Program-made: the position numbers and the translations under genes
Notes under the pieces: generated by a model
The model's database searches: none
What the model was told of the DNA's origin: nothing
Seen by the model: the letters and a program-made list of their open reading frames with translations, nothing else
In this document: positions 29,729-38,934 of the stretch, piece by piece
How the letters are laid out: every line of letters begins with the position of its first letter
Position numbering within the stretch: the stretch's first letter is position 1
Origin: Ruminococcus flavefaciens
GTDB taxonomy: Bacteria; Bacillota; Clostridia; Oscillospirales; Ruminococcaceae
Direction of reading: 5' to 3'
Length of the DNA: 64,000 bases
Assembly: GCF_900108555.1 (NCBI RefSeq)
Contig: NZ_FNWV01000004.1
Span: 186,001 to 250,000, forward strand

Positions 29729-30139
29729 ATGGCTAAAACCTTTCACCTCGAGATAATCGCTACTGACCGCCTTTTCTTCAGCGGAGAGGTGGAACATCTC
29801 GTCATAACGGCTATAGACGGACTTCTCGGTATTATGGCAGGACATGAGCCCCTCGTTACCTGTCTCCCAACGGGAGAGCTTAAATATCTGGTGAACGGCG
29901 AATGGAAATACGCTGCTATATCAGAGGGATTTATACAGGTAATGCCCGATTCTTCGATAATACTGGCTGATACCTGCGAGCTTCCCGAGGAAATAGATAT
30001 CAAACGTGCTCAGGAAGCAAGAGAACGTGCCGAAGAGCGCATGAGACAGAAGCAGAGTATCAAGGAATACTACGAGACTCAGGCTGCGCTAAACCGCGCT
30101 ATGAACCGTCTGAAAATATCTCAGAAACATTTTAAGTAA
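29729..30139 (+). CDS. atpC: ATP synthase F1 subunit epsilon
   Basis: A 136-residue regulatory rotor subunit. It has an N-terminal beta sandwich (VEHLVITAIDGLLGIMAGHEP) and a C-terminal helical pair from about residue 88 that can extend to inhibit ATP hydrolysis. AAAGGAGG lies upstream. Last gene of the operon, followed by a strong terminator. Confidence 0.95.
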   Translation: MAKTFHLEIIATDRLFFSGEVEHLVITAIDGLLGIMAGHEPLVTCLPTGELKYLVNGEWKYAAISEGFIQVMPDSSIILADTCELPEEIDIKRAQEARERAEERMRQKQSIKEYYETQAALNRAMNRLKISQKHFK

Positions 30140-30141
30140 TG

Positions 30142-30168
30142 AAAAGCACTCCTTCGGGAGTGCTTTTT
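30142..30168 (+). terminator. Intrinsic terminator of the ATP synthase operon
   Basis: AAAGCACTCC, TTCG tetraloop, GGAGTGCTTTTTATT directly after the atpC stop. Confidence 0.93.
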
Positions 30169-30177
30169 ATTGAGTAG

Positions 30178-30355
30178 TGTAGGGAACGCCGCCCTCGGCG
30201 TTCCGTCAGCAACGGAACAAGTAACATGAATGCAATGTAGGGACGCACATTGCGCGTACGTCAATTTTAACGACAATTGCAACGCGGACGCCCGATGGGC
30301 GTCCCTACAACCTAACGGCTAAGGGCTCGGAACGCCGAGGGCGGCGTTCCCTACT
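30178..30355. repeat. Nested TGTAGGG/CCCTAC palindromic elements
   Basis: An outer pair (GTAGGGAACGCCGCCCTCGG at 30179 and its exact reverse complement ending near 30354) encloses an inner TGTAGGGACGC...GCGTCCCTACA element at 30236-30309. The outer hairpin sequence recurs at 37576-37606. This region holds no gene. Confidence 0.85.
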
Positions 30356-30381
30356 AACCACTATGCACTCATCACTTATAA

Positions 30382-30406
30382 CGGGCGCTCGGAAAGCGCC
30401 CCTACA
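30382..30406. repeat. Half element, inverted copy of 28096-28120
   Basis: All 25 bases are the exact reverse complement of the start of the element at 28096. Together the pair brackets atpD and atpC in opposite orientation. Confidence 0.9.
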
Positions 30407-30430
30407 GTGCAGCATTCTCAATTCTCCATT

Positions 30431-30479
30431 GGCTAACGGCTAAAGGCTAACGGCTAAAGGCTAATGGCTAAAGGCTAAT
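30431..30479. repeat. Seven GGCTAAN heptamers
   Basis: GGCTAAC, GGCTAAA, GGCTAAC, GGCTAAA, GGCTAAT, GGCTAAA, GGCTAAT without interruption. The remainder of 30480-30553 shows no gene. Confidence 0.95.
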
Positions 30480-30553
30480 TTGTTAATAACTCCGAAATTT
30501 GATTAACGTAATTGTGCATATTCTTGAAATGGAAAGTTTTTCAGGCAATACAC

Positions 30554-30582
30554 TTGACTTTTTGATAAAAATATAGTACAAT
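30554..30582 (+). promoter_or_regulatory. Promoter of secD-secF
   Basis: TTGACT (30554-30559), 17 bp, TACAAT (30577-30582), about 98 bases before the secD start. Confidence 0.8.
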
Positions 30583-30679
30583 AATTGTAATTGTCAATGA
30601 GACAGGAAATAAAAGTCCTATGCTGTTTCTGTGGGCACGCAGGACACCGTGAAAGGGCTTATTTTTAGGAGGCATGACT

Positions 30680-32089
30680 GTGAAAAAGACAGGCAAATCA
30701 ACTTTCTTCATTGTCGTTGCTTTTATCGCTATCTTTGCTGTTACGTCGGTATTTGGTATAGACAAATTATTCGGCGATAACAGAACGACCTACATCAAGG
30801 GCGTTGACGATATCCGTCTTGGTATTGATATCAAGGGCGGTGTTGACGTTACCTTCGGTCCGGCAGGCGATTACGACGCTGACAAGGATCAGCTCGCTTC
30901 TGCTATGGAGGTCATCAAGACAAGACTTGCTTCACTCGGTATCACTGATAATGAAGTATACAGCGATGAAAAAAGCGACAGAATCATCGTACGTTTCCCA
31001 TGGAAAGTCGGCGAAACAAACTTCGATCCGGAATCTGCCGTTAAGGAACTCGGCGAAATGGCTGAGCTTACATTCCGTAAGGGCACTGACACGACCACCG
31101 ATGAGGACGGCAACGAGATCCCGTCAGGTGAGATCGTCCTTGTAGGCGATGACATCGCTTCTGCAAAAAGTGCTTATGTATCGGAAGACGGAAAAGAATA
31201 TGAATATGTCGTAAGCCTTGAGCTCAGTGATTCAGGCAAGGATAAATTTGCTGAAGCTACTACCGAGCTTGCAGGTTCTTCAACACCTATCTCGATCTGG
31301 ATGGATAATACTCTTATCTCTGCTCCTTCGGTAAACAATGCTATTACTGACGGCAAAGCACAGATCACAGGTAACTTTGACTTTGACTCATCTACAAAGC
31401 TTGCAAACCAGATAAACTCAGGTGCTCTTCCTTTCAAAATGGAGACAAAGAGCTTCAGAACTATCTCGCCTACAATGGGTGAAGGTTCACTTGATGCTAT
31501 CCTTCTTGCAGCTCTTATAGCATTCATCGGAATCGCTGTATACATGATATTCCTTTACAGACTCCCCGGCGTTGTAGCTGTTATCGCTCTCTGCGGACAG
31601 GTAACAGGTTCTATCGCAGCTATCACAGGCTGGTTCGGATTTATGAACGGCTCTACACTTACTATACCGGGTATCGCAGGTATCATACTTGCAGTAGGTA
31701 TGGGTGTTGACGCTAACATCATCACCGGTGAGCGTATCAAGGAAGAGCTCAGAACAGGAAAATCTCTCGACTCTGCTATAAAGATAGCTTACAAGAGAGC
31801 ATTCTCCGCTATCCTCGACGGTAACATCACAAACGTTATCATCGCAGTTATCCTTATGGGAGCTTTCGGTGTTCCTGACAGCTTCTTCTCGAAGATCCTC
31901 AACAAGACTATCTTCTTCGCATTCGGAGCAACAGCTGAAGGTGTTGTTTACTCATTCGGATTTACACTTCTTGCAGGTGTTATCTGCAACTTCATATTCG
32001 GTGTATTCGCATCAAGACTTATGGTAACTTCACTCTCCAAGTTCAAGTGCTTCAGAAACAGAAAGCTTTATGGAGGTGACGAGAAATGA
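30680..32089 (+). CDS. secD: Protein translocase subunit SecD
   Basis: Membrane component of the Sec accessory complex that uses the proton motive force to pull exported chains outward. The 469 residues hold TM1, the periplasmic-type P1 domain with LGIDIKGGVDV, and five C-terminal helices including GIAGIILAVGMGVDANIITGERIKEEL. The ATG at 30674 is only one base from AGGAGG, so GTG at 30680 (MKKTGKS), with seven-base spacing, is the likelier start. yajC is not adjacent. Confidence 0.93.
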   Translation: MKKTGKSTFFIVVAFIAIFAVTSVFGIDKLFGDNRTTYIKGVDDIRLGIDIKGGVDVTFGPAGDYDADKDQLASAMEVIKTRLASLGITDNEVYSDEKSDRIIVRFPWKVGETNFDPESAVKELGEMAELTFRKGTDTTTDEDGNEIPSGEIVLVGDDIASAKSAYVSEDGKEYEYVVSLELSDSGKDKFAEATTELAGSSTPISIWMDNTLISAPSVNNAITDGKAQITGNFDFDSSTKLANQINSGALPFKMETKSFRTISPTMGEGSLDAILLAALIAFIGIAVYMIFLYRLPGVVAVIALCGQVTGSIAAITGWFGFMNGSTLTIPGIAGIILAVGMGVDANIITGERIKEELRTGKSLDSAIKIAYKRAFSAILDGNITNVIIAVILMGAFGVPDSFFSKILNKTIFFAFGATAEGVVYSFGFTLLAGVICNFIFGVFASRLMVTSLSKFKCFRNRKLYGGDEK

Positions 32090-33057
32090 GCAAGAAGAAT
32101 ACTCAGAAAGAAATCGTAGCTACTCCGTCAAAGGTATATAATTTCTGTTCAAAGAAAAAGCTTATCCTCGGCGTTGTTATCGCTGTTCTCGTTGTATTCA
32201 TCGCAGGTGCGGTAATAAGAGGTATACACCTTGCTATCGAATTCAAGGGCGGTACACTTATCACCTACACATATCAGGGTGATATAGACACCAATGAAGT
32301 CGGAAATACAGTAAAGGACATCGTTGGTTCATCAGTTATAGTAAGAACAGGTGAAAGCCTTGACTCAGGCGGAAAGCAGGTCACTATCTCCTTCACTTCC
32401 GATCAGGGACTTACAGCTGACAGACAGACAGAGCTCACAAACGCTCTCAGAGACAAGTTCAAGGATAATTCCCTTGAGATATACGATTCAAACGACGTAA
32501 GCCCTTCATCAGGCCGTGAATTCCTGCTCAAGTGCTTCATTGCCGTACTCTTTGCAGCATTTGTCGTTATCATCTATATCGCTATCCGTTTCAGGAATAT
32601 CGGCGGCTGGTCAGCAGGTGTATGCTCAATATTCGCTCTCTGCCTCGATATATTCGTAGCTTTTACAGCTACGATAGTATGCGGCTTCAACATCGATTCG
32701 AATATCGTTGCCGTTATACTCACTATCCTCGGATATTCGATAAACAACACTATCGTTATCTACGACAGAATAAGAGAAAACCGTCAGCTTATGCCTAAGG
32801 CTTCACTTAACGAGCTTATCAACGTAAGCTGTACACAGTCTCTTACACGTTCTGTAAGAACTTCTATTACAACTATCGGCACAATGCTCGTTATCACAAT
32901 AGTTGTTCTTGTAACAGGCTATGATTCGCTCCTCAGCTTCTCAGTACCTCTTATGATGGGCCTTATCTCAGGTACATTCTCATCACTCTTTGTTGCTCCT
33001 GTAACATGGTCATGGTGGAAGAATAAGATGGACGCTAAGGCTAAGAGCAAAAAATAA
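32086..33057 (+). CDS. secF: Protein translocase subunit SecF
   Basis: Partner of SecD, 323 residues, six helices. It shows the ...AIEFKGGTLITY motif after TM1 and LTILGYSINNTIVIYDRIREN in the C-terminal half. Its ATG overlaps the secD stop by four bases, giving equal, coupled translation. A terminator follows at 33067. Confidence 0.95.
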   Translation: MSKKNTQKEIVATPSKVYNFCSKKKLILGVVIAVLVVFIAGAVIRGIHLAIEFKGGTLITYTYQGDIDTNEVGNTVKDIVGSSVIVRTGESLDSGGKQVTISFTSDQGLTADRQTELTNALRDKFKDNSLEIYDSNDVSPSSGREFLLKCFIAVLFAAFVVIIYIAIRFRNIGGWSAGVCSIFALCLDIFVAFTATIVCGFNIDSNIVAVILTILGYSINNTIVIYDRIRENRQLMPKASLNELINVSCTQSLTRSVRTSITTIGTMLVITIVVLVTGYDSLLSFSVPLMMGLISGTFSSLFVAPVTWSWWKNKMDAKAKSKK

Positions 33058-33066
33058 TTGATTTTA

Positions 33067-33096
33067 AGGACCGTCCTTTTGGACGGTCTTTTTATT
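33067..33096 (+). terminator. Intrinsic terminator of secDF
   Basis: GACCGTCC, TTTT loop, GGACGGTC, then TTTTTATTTC. Confidence 0.92.
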
Positions 33097-33117
33097 TCTA
33101 TTGACTGCTCACTTATC

Positions 33118-33146
33118 TTGACTTTATATGCATAATATTGTATAAT
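33118..33146 (+). promoter_or_regulatory. Promoter of the FHA-PP2C cluster
   Basis: TTGACT (33118-33123), 17 bp, TATAAT (33141-33146), 33 bases before the first start. Confidence 0.85.
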
Positions 33147-33178
33147 AAAAGGCAGAAAACCACGGAAGGAGCGGTAAT

Positions 33179-34270
33179 GTGGCAAAGCTCAAATTTACTG
33201 AAATAAACGGCGAAGTATGTATAAAATGCAGATTTACGGGAAACGAAATGCTCAATGAACCTGAGTACAGATATTTCATCGACAACCGCATAAAGGGCTG
33301 GCTCGTTCCGTTCGCAGAGGGCTCAGACAGGCTTGAATTCACAGGTGCTAAGGGCATACCCCTTATAAATAAGATAAGAAGCGGCATCGACAAGAAGGAA
33401 TACTTCTGTATCATTAAAAATCTGCTGGACATAATAAAGGTAGCAGAGACCTGCGGCTTCAATATGCAGAATATAGTCCTCGATCCTGATTTTATAACAG
33501 TAAATGCTGAAGATCTTGATATATATCTTTTCTATCTGCCATTGTGGTACAATGAGAGCTGCAACGACGGTATCGTAAACTGTCTGCGCAAGATATCCAC
33601 CTTTGCGCAGTACAAGTCTCAGAGCGACTATTCAGCTGTTGACGGCTTTATGAATTTCGTCTGCCGTGAAAGCGGCTTCACTATCTCGGAAGCAAAGGAG
33701 TATATCCGCAGGGAAGTACCTTCTCTGTTCCCTGCTCAGACTGCAAAGCCTGCACATACTCAGTTCAGCAGACCTCATATCCCCGAGCCTTCTCAGCATA
33801 TAAATAATATGGCTCAGACCATAATCAACGATATCAACAAAGGCTCACAGGAGTTCAAGCACACAGCTGCTCCCGAAGTTCCCGAGCCTAAGATAATCCC
33901 TTCACTTAACAGTAATAAGAAGAACGTGCTCCCCGAGCTTGTAAAGTCGGAGCACATCAGATCGGCTCCGCAGAACTATCCAAAGCTCACAAGACGCGCT
34001 ACAGGCATTACAGTGAATATCGACAAGCCTGTTTTCAGGATAGGCAAGGAACGGGACAAGGTGGATCTCTGCATAACCGAAAACAGGACTGTCAGCAGAG
34101 TCCATGCGACTATATACACTCGCAGCGGCTCATGCTATATTGAAGATAACAACTCAACAAACAGAACATACATCAACGGAACTGCCGTGCCTGCAAATAT
34201 GGAGATAAAAATAAAAAACGGCGATGTTCTGAAGCTTTCCAACGAAGAATTCGATTTTATAGACGGGTAA
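33179..34270 (+). CDS. FHA-domain protein with DUF6382/EssB-like N-terminal domain
   Basis: A 363-residue cytosolic protein starting at GTG 33179, with AAGGAG seven bases upstream. Residues 1 to about 180 look like DUF6382, related to the pseudokinase-like domain of type VII secretion EssB (CRFTGNEMLNEPEYRYFI, NIVLDPDFITVN). A Pro/Ser-rich linker follows. The C-terminal FHA domain (about 275-363) keeps FRIGKE, the phospho-Thr-binding TVSRVHATI and NSTNRTYING. It should bind a phosphothreonine partner, with the PP2C next door as antagonist. No kinase gene is in the cluster. Confidence 0.85.
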   Translation: MAKLKFTEINGEVCIKCRFTGNEMLNEPEYRYFIDNRIKGWLVPFAEGSDRLEFTGAKGIPLINKIRSGIDKKEYFCIIKNLLDIIKVAETCGFNMQNIVLDPDFITVNAEDLDIYLFYLPLWYNESCNDGIVNCLRKISTFAQYKSQSDYSAVDGFMNFVCRESGFTISEAKEYIRREVPSLFPAQTAKPAHTQFSRPHIPEPSQHINNMAQTIINDINKGSQEFKHTAAPEVPEPKIIPSLNSNKKNVLPELVKSEHIRSAPQNYPKLTRRATGITVNIDKPVFRIGKERDKVDLCITENRTVSRVHATIYTRSGSCYIEDNNSTNRTYINGTAVPANMEIKIKNGDVLKLSNEEFDFIDG

Positions 34271-34291
34271 TGTCCGCCGTAAGGGGGAATT

Positions 34292-35059
34292 ATGAAATAT
34301 ATTGCAGCCTGTGATACCGATATAGGTATCTCGAAAAAAATAAATCAGGACAGCGTTTGCGTCAAGACTGCAAAAACAAGTACGGGTATGGCTGCACTTG
34401 TAATGGTATGCGACGGAATGGGCGGTCTCTCACGCGGAGAGCTTGCAAGCGCAGAGGTGGTAAGAAGCTTTGCGGACTGGTTCGACACCGAGTTTCCCTT
34501 CGAGCTTCCCGACTGGGACTGGCAGACAGCCGCTCATAACGTAATAAGCAGGCTCCGCCGACTGAATGCTATGCTGGTACACTACGGCTCACATAACAAT
34601 TTGCAGCTCGGCACTACCGCTACAGGCATAATAGCCGTAAATTCCGAGTATATGACGTTCCATGTAGGTGACAGCCGCATATATAAGATATCCGACAAGC
34701 TCAGTCAGATAACCGATGACCATACCTACGTTAACCGCGCCGTAAAAATGGGCAAGATGACTCCCGAGGAGGCTCTGGTTGATCCGCGAAGGAACGCCCT
34801 TGTACAGTGCATAGGCGTTACAGGCGAGGTCGCTCCCGAAATAAGACTCGGAACTCTCGAAAATGACGTGACATATATGATATGCTCGGACGGCTTCCGC
34901 CATGTACTGACAGAAAAAGAGCTTTTCGAGGAGCTTTCTGCTGAAAAAACTGCCACCAAAAAGCATATGCAGTCAAAAATGCGTGAACTTATCGAAACTG
35001 TAAAAAACAGAGAGGAAAGCGATAATATAACAGTCGCTCTCTTCCGCGCCGAGCTTTAA
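34292..35059 (+). CDS. PP2C-family Ser/Thr protein phosphatase
   Basis: Metal-dependent phosphatase of 255 residues. The Mn/Mg-binding motifs are present: NQD (18-20), VCDGMGG with Asp41, GDSR in FHVGDSRIYKI, CSDGFRHVL, and the final ESDNITVALF. No membrane segment. It would reverse Ser/Thr phosphorylation recognised by the FHA protein 21 bases upstream. Confidence 0.94.
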   Translation: MKYIAACDTDIGISKKINQDSVCVKTAKTSTGMAALVMVCDGMGGLSRGELASAEVVRSFADWFDTEFPFELPDWDWQTAAHNVISRLRRLNAMLVHYGSHNNLQLGTTATGIIAVNSEYMTFHVGDSRIYKISDKLSQITDDHTYVNRAVKMGKMTPEEALVDPRRNALVQCIGVTGEVAPEIRLGTLENDVTYMICSDGFRHVLTEKELFEELSAEKTATKKHMQSKMRELIETVKNREESDNITVALFRAEL

Positions 35060-35078
35060 CAGCAAAGGAGCAGACTCT

Positions 35079-35315
35079 ATGACAACAGGTGAAATCCTTG
35101 TTATCGCAGCAGCTGCTGCGGTATTCGTGATAATAAATATCATCATGTGGACTATGATCGCCAAAAAGGAGAAAAAGATAAGGGAAAGAACTACTCCTCC
35201 CCATGATATCAATGAAACTCTCCCCGACGGTGTAATGGAAGCTGCGGCAGTTGCAGGCTTCAAGCTTATCGAAAATACCGTTATCATACACACCAATGAA
35301 AGAATAATCCCATAA
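35079..35315 (+). CDS. Small single-span membrane protein
   Basis: Unrecognised 78-residue protein with one N-terminal helix (ILVIAAAAAVFVIINIIMWTMI), then a basic segment KKEKKIRERT and a soluble tail. AAAGGAG precedes the ATG. Lying between the phosphatase and the next membrane protein with gaps under 20 bases, it belongs to this operon. Confidence 0.8.
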   Translation: MTTGEILVIAAAAAVFVIINIIMWTMIAKKEKKIRERTTPPHDINETLPDGVMEAAAVAGFKLIENTVIIHTNERIIP

Positions 35316-35332
35316 CAACAGGAGATGATACA

Positions 35333-35974
35333 ATGTCTGAACTCTCTGTCAACCGCAGTACGAAAGCGATCGAATTTGCGCATAATCTAACACTTCTTAA
35401 CCGTGTGAACAGGATACGCTCACTGCTGGTGATATTCTATTTCGCACCGCTTATCGTTTATCTTCCCGTGGCTATATTCATGGGCTTTATAACCAATGTC
35501 ACCGCAGCTTCTTTAGATGCAATAATTATCGTACCGATCATCGGCTACTGCGCATGGCAGGCTTGCTACAGGTACAGGGATATAATGGCTATACTCGTAA
35601 TAAGTATACTCGGAGCTAATCAGCTTCTGCTGTGGGTCATAAGTCCTTACGAGAACAGGCTGTTCCATGATTTCAAGGTGCTGACAAAATGCTTCTGGAT
35701 ACACCTTGTACTCTTCGTCATTGTCGGCACGGCAGCTCTAATAAATCTGAAGGTCAACATGACATACCATAAGCTTGAGACCTGTGACGGCTTTCCTCAT
35801 TTCAATGAGCGATTCTTCGATCAGGAAATGGACAGGCATCAGTACGGCATAAAAGATCCGTACCAGCAGAAAGTCGATAACTTCCAAAGGACAGCTTCTG
35901 ATGAAATGTCCGATATAGTCCTTCCCGACAGCATACCCAACTCGGGCAGCAGCGGAACTATGGACGAAATATGA
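35333..35974 (+). CDS. Multi-span membrane protein of unknown function
   Basis: A 213-residue protein with about four hydrophobic segments between residues 28 and 145, then a hydrophilic cytosolic-type tail rich in Asp, Gln and Ser. The tail (about 165-213) could be a phosphorylation or FHA-docking segment, but I see no diagnostic motif. Last gene of the FHA-PP2C operon, followed by a terminator. Confidence 0.8.
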   Translation: MSELSVNRSTKAIEFAHNLTLLNRVNRIRSLLVIFYFAPLIVYLPVAIFMGFITNVTAASLDAIIIVPIIGYCAWQACYRYRDIMAILVISILGANQLLLWVISPYENRLFHDFKVLTKCFWIHLVLFVIVGTAALINLKVNMTYHKLETCDGFPHFNERFFDQEMDRHQYGIKDPYQQKVDNFQRTASDEMSDIVLPDSIPNSGSSGTMDEI

Positions 35975-36024
35975 CAGGTAATGTCAAATTTTCACAGAAA
36001 ATGCAAGGTTTTTTCTGCAAAACT

Positions 36025-36050
36025 AAGGCGGCTTTGAGCCGCCTTTTTTA
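36025..36050 (+). terminator. Intrinsic terminator of the FHA-PP2C operon
   Basis: AAGGCGGC, TTTGA, GCCGCCTT, then TTTTATT. Confidence 0.93.
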
Positions 36051-36079
36051 TTGACATGACAACAGTATAATGCTATAAT
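36051..36079 (+). promoter_or_regulatory. SigA-type promoter of purB
   Basis: TTGACA (36051-36056), 17 bp, TATAAT (36074-36079); perfect consensus starting at the T-tract of the preceding terminator. Confidence 0.9.
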
Positions 36080-36134
36080 TAATGTGATGTACTGTCGCAG
36101 TACGCTAAATGAATTTTAAAGGAGAACATTATAA

Positions 36135-37574
36135 ATGAGCGGTAATATCAACAGCTATGAAAGCCCATTCTGTACACGTTACGCAAGTGAGGAAATGCAG
36201 TATATCTTCTCTGCGGATAAAAAATTCACAACATGGAGAAAGCTCTGGGTAGCTCTCGCAAGAGCCGAAATGAAGCTCGGTCTCCCTGTTACAGAAGCAC
36301 AGGTAAAGCAGCTCGAAGAGCACATCAACGATGTAGACTATGAAATGGCAGCAGAGCGCGAAAAGATCACACGCCACGACGTTATGGCTCACGTTTTCAC
36401 ATACGGACAAGCTTGTCCCGATGCCGCAGGTATAATCCACCTCGGTGCTACATCTTGCTATGTTGGCGATAATACCGACGTTATCATCATGCGCGATGCG
36501 CTTAAAATAGTTCGCAGAAAGCTCATAAACGTTATGAACAACCTTGCGAAGTTCGCAGACGAGTACAAGAACCTCCCCTGCCTCGCATACACACATCTCC
36601 AGCCTGCACAGCTCACAACTGTAGGCAAGAGAGCTACACTCTGGCTCAACGAGCTCCTCATGGACTTCCAAGACCTTGAATACCGTATGTCCACGTTAAA
36701 GCTTCTCGGCTCAAAGGGCACAACAGGTACACAGGCTTCATTCATGGAGCTTTTCGAGGGCGACACTGACAAGATAAAGAAGCTTGAGCAGATGATAGCT
36801 GAGGAAATGGGCTTTGACGCAGTTGTTCCCGTATCAGGTCAGACCTACTCACGTAAGGTGGACTCAAAGGTACTTGAACTTCTCAGTGATATCGCTCAGA
36901 CAGCAAGCAAGTTCTCAAACGATATGCGTATTCTCCAGTCCTTCAAGGAGATGGAAGAGCCAAGAGAGAAGAAGCAGATAGGTTCTTCTGCAATGGCATA
37001 CAAGCGTAATCCTATGCGCTGTGAGAGAATTACTTCCCTCGCACGTTACGTAATGATAGACAGCCTCAACCCTGCATTCACAGCAGGTACACAGTGGTTC
37101 GAGAGAACTCTCGATGACTCCGCAAACAAGCGTATCAGCGTAGCAGAGGCATTCCTCGGCGTTGACGCTATACTCAATATCATGATGAACGTTACAAACG
37201 GCATCGTTGTATACCCTGAGATGATACGCCGCCGTGTTATGGCAGAGCTCCCGTTCATGGCAAGTGAGAACATCATGATGGACGCTGTTAAGAAGGGCGG
37301 CAACCGTCAGGAGCTCCACGACCGTATCATGGACTACTCTATGGAAGCAGGCACAAACGTTAAGGTTCGCGGACTTGACAACAATCTCTGCGAGCTTATC
37401 GAAGCTGATCCTATGTTCATGGTAACAAAGGAAGAGCTCGACGCTGTTCTCAAGCCTGAGAACTACACAGGAAGAAGTTCACAGCAGGTGGACGAGTTCC
37501 TTGCTGAGTGCATAAAGCCTATACTCGACGCTAACAAGGACATTCTCGGCGAAAGCTTTGAAATGAAAAACTAA
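36135..37574 (+). CDS. purB: Adenylosuccinate lyase
   Basis: Fumarase-superfamily enzyme that releases fumarate from SAICAR and adenylosuccinate in purine synthesis. The 479-residue protein has the catalytic His regions (THLQPAQLTTVGKR; HLGATSCYVGDN) and the signature loop SSAMAYKRNPMRCE. It is the longer PurB type rather than the 430-residue form. AAAGGAG precedes the ATG. A repeat hairpin at 37576 follows directly. Confidence 0.96.
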   Translation: MSGNINSYESPFCTRYASEEMQYIFSADKKFTTWRKLWVALARAEMKLGLPVTEAQVKQLEEHINDVDYEMAAEREKITRHDVMAHVFTYGQACPDAAGIIHLGATSCYVGDNTDVIIMRDALKIVRRKLINVMNNLAKFADEYKNLPCLAYTHLQPAQLTTVGKRATLWLNELLMDFQDLEYRMSTLKLLGSKGTTGTQASFMELFEGDTDKIKKLEQMIAEEMGFDAVVPVSGQTYSRKVDSKVLELLSDIAQTASKFSNDMRILQSFKEMEEPREKKQIGSSAMAYKRNPMRCERITSLARYVMIDSLNPAFTAGTQWFERTLDDSANKRISVAEAFLGVDAILNIMMNVTNGIVVYPEMIRRRVMAELPFMASENIMMDAVKKGGNRQELHDRIMDYSMEAGTNVKVRGLDNNLCELIEADPMFMVTKEELDAVLKPENYTGRSSQQVDEFLAECIKPILDANKDILGESFEMKN

Positions 37575-37575
37575 C

Positions 37576-37606
37576 TGTAGGGAACGCCGAGGGCGGCGTT
37601 CCCTAC
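37576..37606. repeat. Hairpin element, third copy of the GGAACGCCGAGGGC repeat
   Basis: TGTAGGGAACGCCGAGGGCGGCGTTCCCTAC folds on itself; bases 37581-37608 match 30329-30356 exactly. It could end purB transcription but has no T-tract. Confidence 0.85.
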
Positions 37607-37630
37607 TAAACACTGACCACAGGAGATATC

Positions 37631-38416
37631 ATGAAAAAACCACTAATTATCGGCGGAACTATTCTCGGTTTTCTTATCACTGCTGCATTGGTAATATTCA
37701 TATTCTTCCCGGGACTCCCTACTTATCTGAAAGTCAAGTACAAATACGATCATATAGACGAAACTGTTGCCGAATTCAAAAAGACTGATATTCCCTCAGA
37801 TCATGTTAGTCATACACTGAAAGGAGTAAAATTCCGTATCCCTTCCGACTGGGAAGGACACAGTCCTATCGAAGGTACGGAAGCAAGCTCCTACGCATCG
37901 GGCGAAGAGTCAAGAATATTCGTATTGGATACCGACTACAAGGAAAATGAGGAACGCCAAAGCGAATACAAAGAGCTGCTCGGTGATGAATACAGCGAAG
38001 ATGATCTCTATTATCCGTGGGCATATTTTAAGTACAAAGAAGCTGATTACAGACATTTCTACAAGGAGATAGGCGTTGACCTGCCGCAGTACGGACTTGC
38101 ATATACTATGGTGTTTTATACAAGGGACTGCCTCACAGCTAAAAAATGTCTCAAACTCCGCGGAAAGGATAAAGATGTGTTCCTTGACCTTGCAGAGGAC
38201 AAAGAAGAAGCTGTCGGCATGGAAAAAATGTGGAAGATCAAAAACAGCGAGTACACCGCTTATGTCGTACAGGTACTCTACGGCGATTACAGCGGCAATA
38301 CATGGGACGTAAATATTTTCCCGAACAGTAACAAAAATGAAGTCTATACCGTAACTCTGAAATGCCCCGACGAAACAACGGCAAAGCAGATAATAAGCTC
38401 AATAGAGCTTGAATAA
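37631..38416 (+). CDS. Membrane-anchored protein of unknown function, paralogue 1
   Basis: A 261-residue protein with one N-terminal helix (IIGGTILGFLITAALVIFIFF) followed by PGLPTYLK, then an extracytoplasmic acidic domain. The start layout and C-terminal strand pattern (YTVTLKCPDETTAKQIISSIELE, in parts) match the protein at 39578, so the two are distant paralogues. Function not recognised. CAGGAG precedes the ATG. Confidence 0.8.
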   Translation: MKKPLIIGGTILGFLITAALVIFIFFPGLPTYLKVKYKYDHIDETVAEFKKTDIPSDHVSHTLKGVKFRIPSDWEGHSPIEGTEASSYASGEESRIFVLDTDYKENEERQSEYKELLGDEYSEDDLYYPWAYFKYKEADYRHFYKEIGVDLPQYGLAYTMVFYTRDCLTAKKCLKLRGKDKDVFLDLAEDKEEAVGMEKMWKIKNSEYTAYVVQVLYGDYSGNTWDVNIFPNSNKNEVYTVTLKCPDETTAKQIISSIELE

Positions 38417-38429
38417 TAAAGGAAAAAAT

Positions 38430-38933
38430 ATGAAAAAGGAATTTCTCGAAGCAGGCAAGATAGTCACCACCCACGGGATACGCGGCGAAGTGAAGATAAT
38501 GCCTTACACTGACAGTGCCGAACTTCTTGCGGAGTTCGACAGACTTTTCATTGGAAAAAATCACGAGGAAGTGACAATAGAACGCTCCCGAGTGTTCAAA
38601 AATACAGTTATCGCCAAGATAGAGGGCATTGACACTCCCGAAGCTGCTGAAAAGCTCCGCAACAAGGTACTCTATATGCACCGCGACGACCTTGAGCTTG
38701 ACGATGACACCTACTTCATTCAGGACCTTATCGGACTTGAAGTCCGCGACGCTGACAGCGATGCCGTATACGGCAAGATAATCGATGTTATGCAGACAGG
38801 TGCAAACGATGTCTACGTAATAAAGGGCGAGGACAGAGAATATCTTGTCCCTGCTATTGCAGACGTGGTGGTTTCCACAGATGTGGACGGCGGAGTTATG
38901 ACTATCCGCCCGCTTGACGGTCTTTTCGACTGA
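38430..38933 (+). CDS. rimM: Ribosome maturation factor RimM
   Basis: 16S rRNA processing factor of 167 residues that binds S19 during 30S assembly. It has an N-terminal beta barrel (EAGKIVTTHGIRGEVKI) and a C-terminal PRC barrel (LIGLEVRDADSDAVYGKI, then EYLVPAIADVVVSTDVDGG). The start at ATG 38430 has AAAGGA upstream; the frame extends earlier into the previous gene without a ribosome site. Usually adjacent to trmD; here two other genes intervene. Confidence 0.94.
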   Translation: MKKEFLEAGKIVTTHGIRGEVKIMPYTDSAELLAEFDRLFIGKNHEEVTIERSRVFKNTVIAKIEGIDTPEAAEKLRNKVLYMHRDDLELDDDTYFIQDLIGLEVRDADSDAVYGKIIDVMQTGANDVYVIKGEDREYLVPAIADVVVSTDVDGGVMTIRPLDGLFD

Positions 38934-38934
38934 T

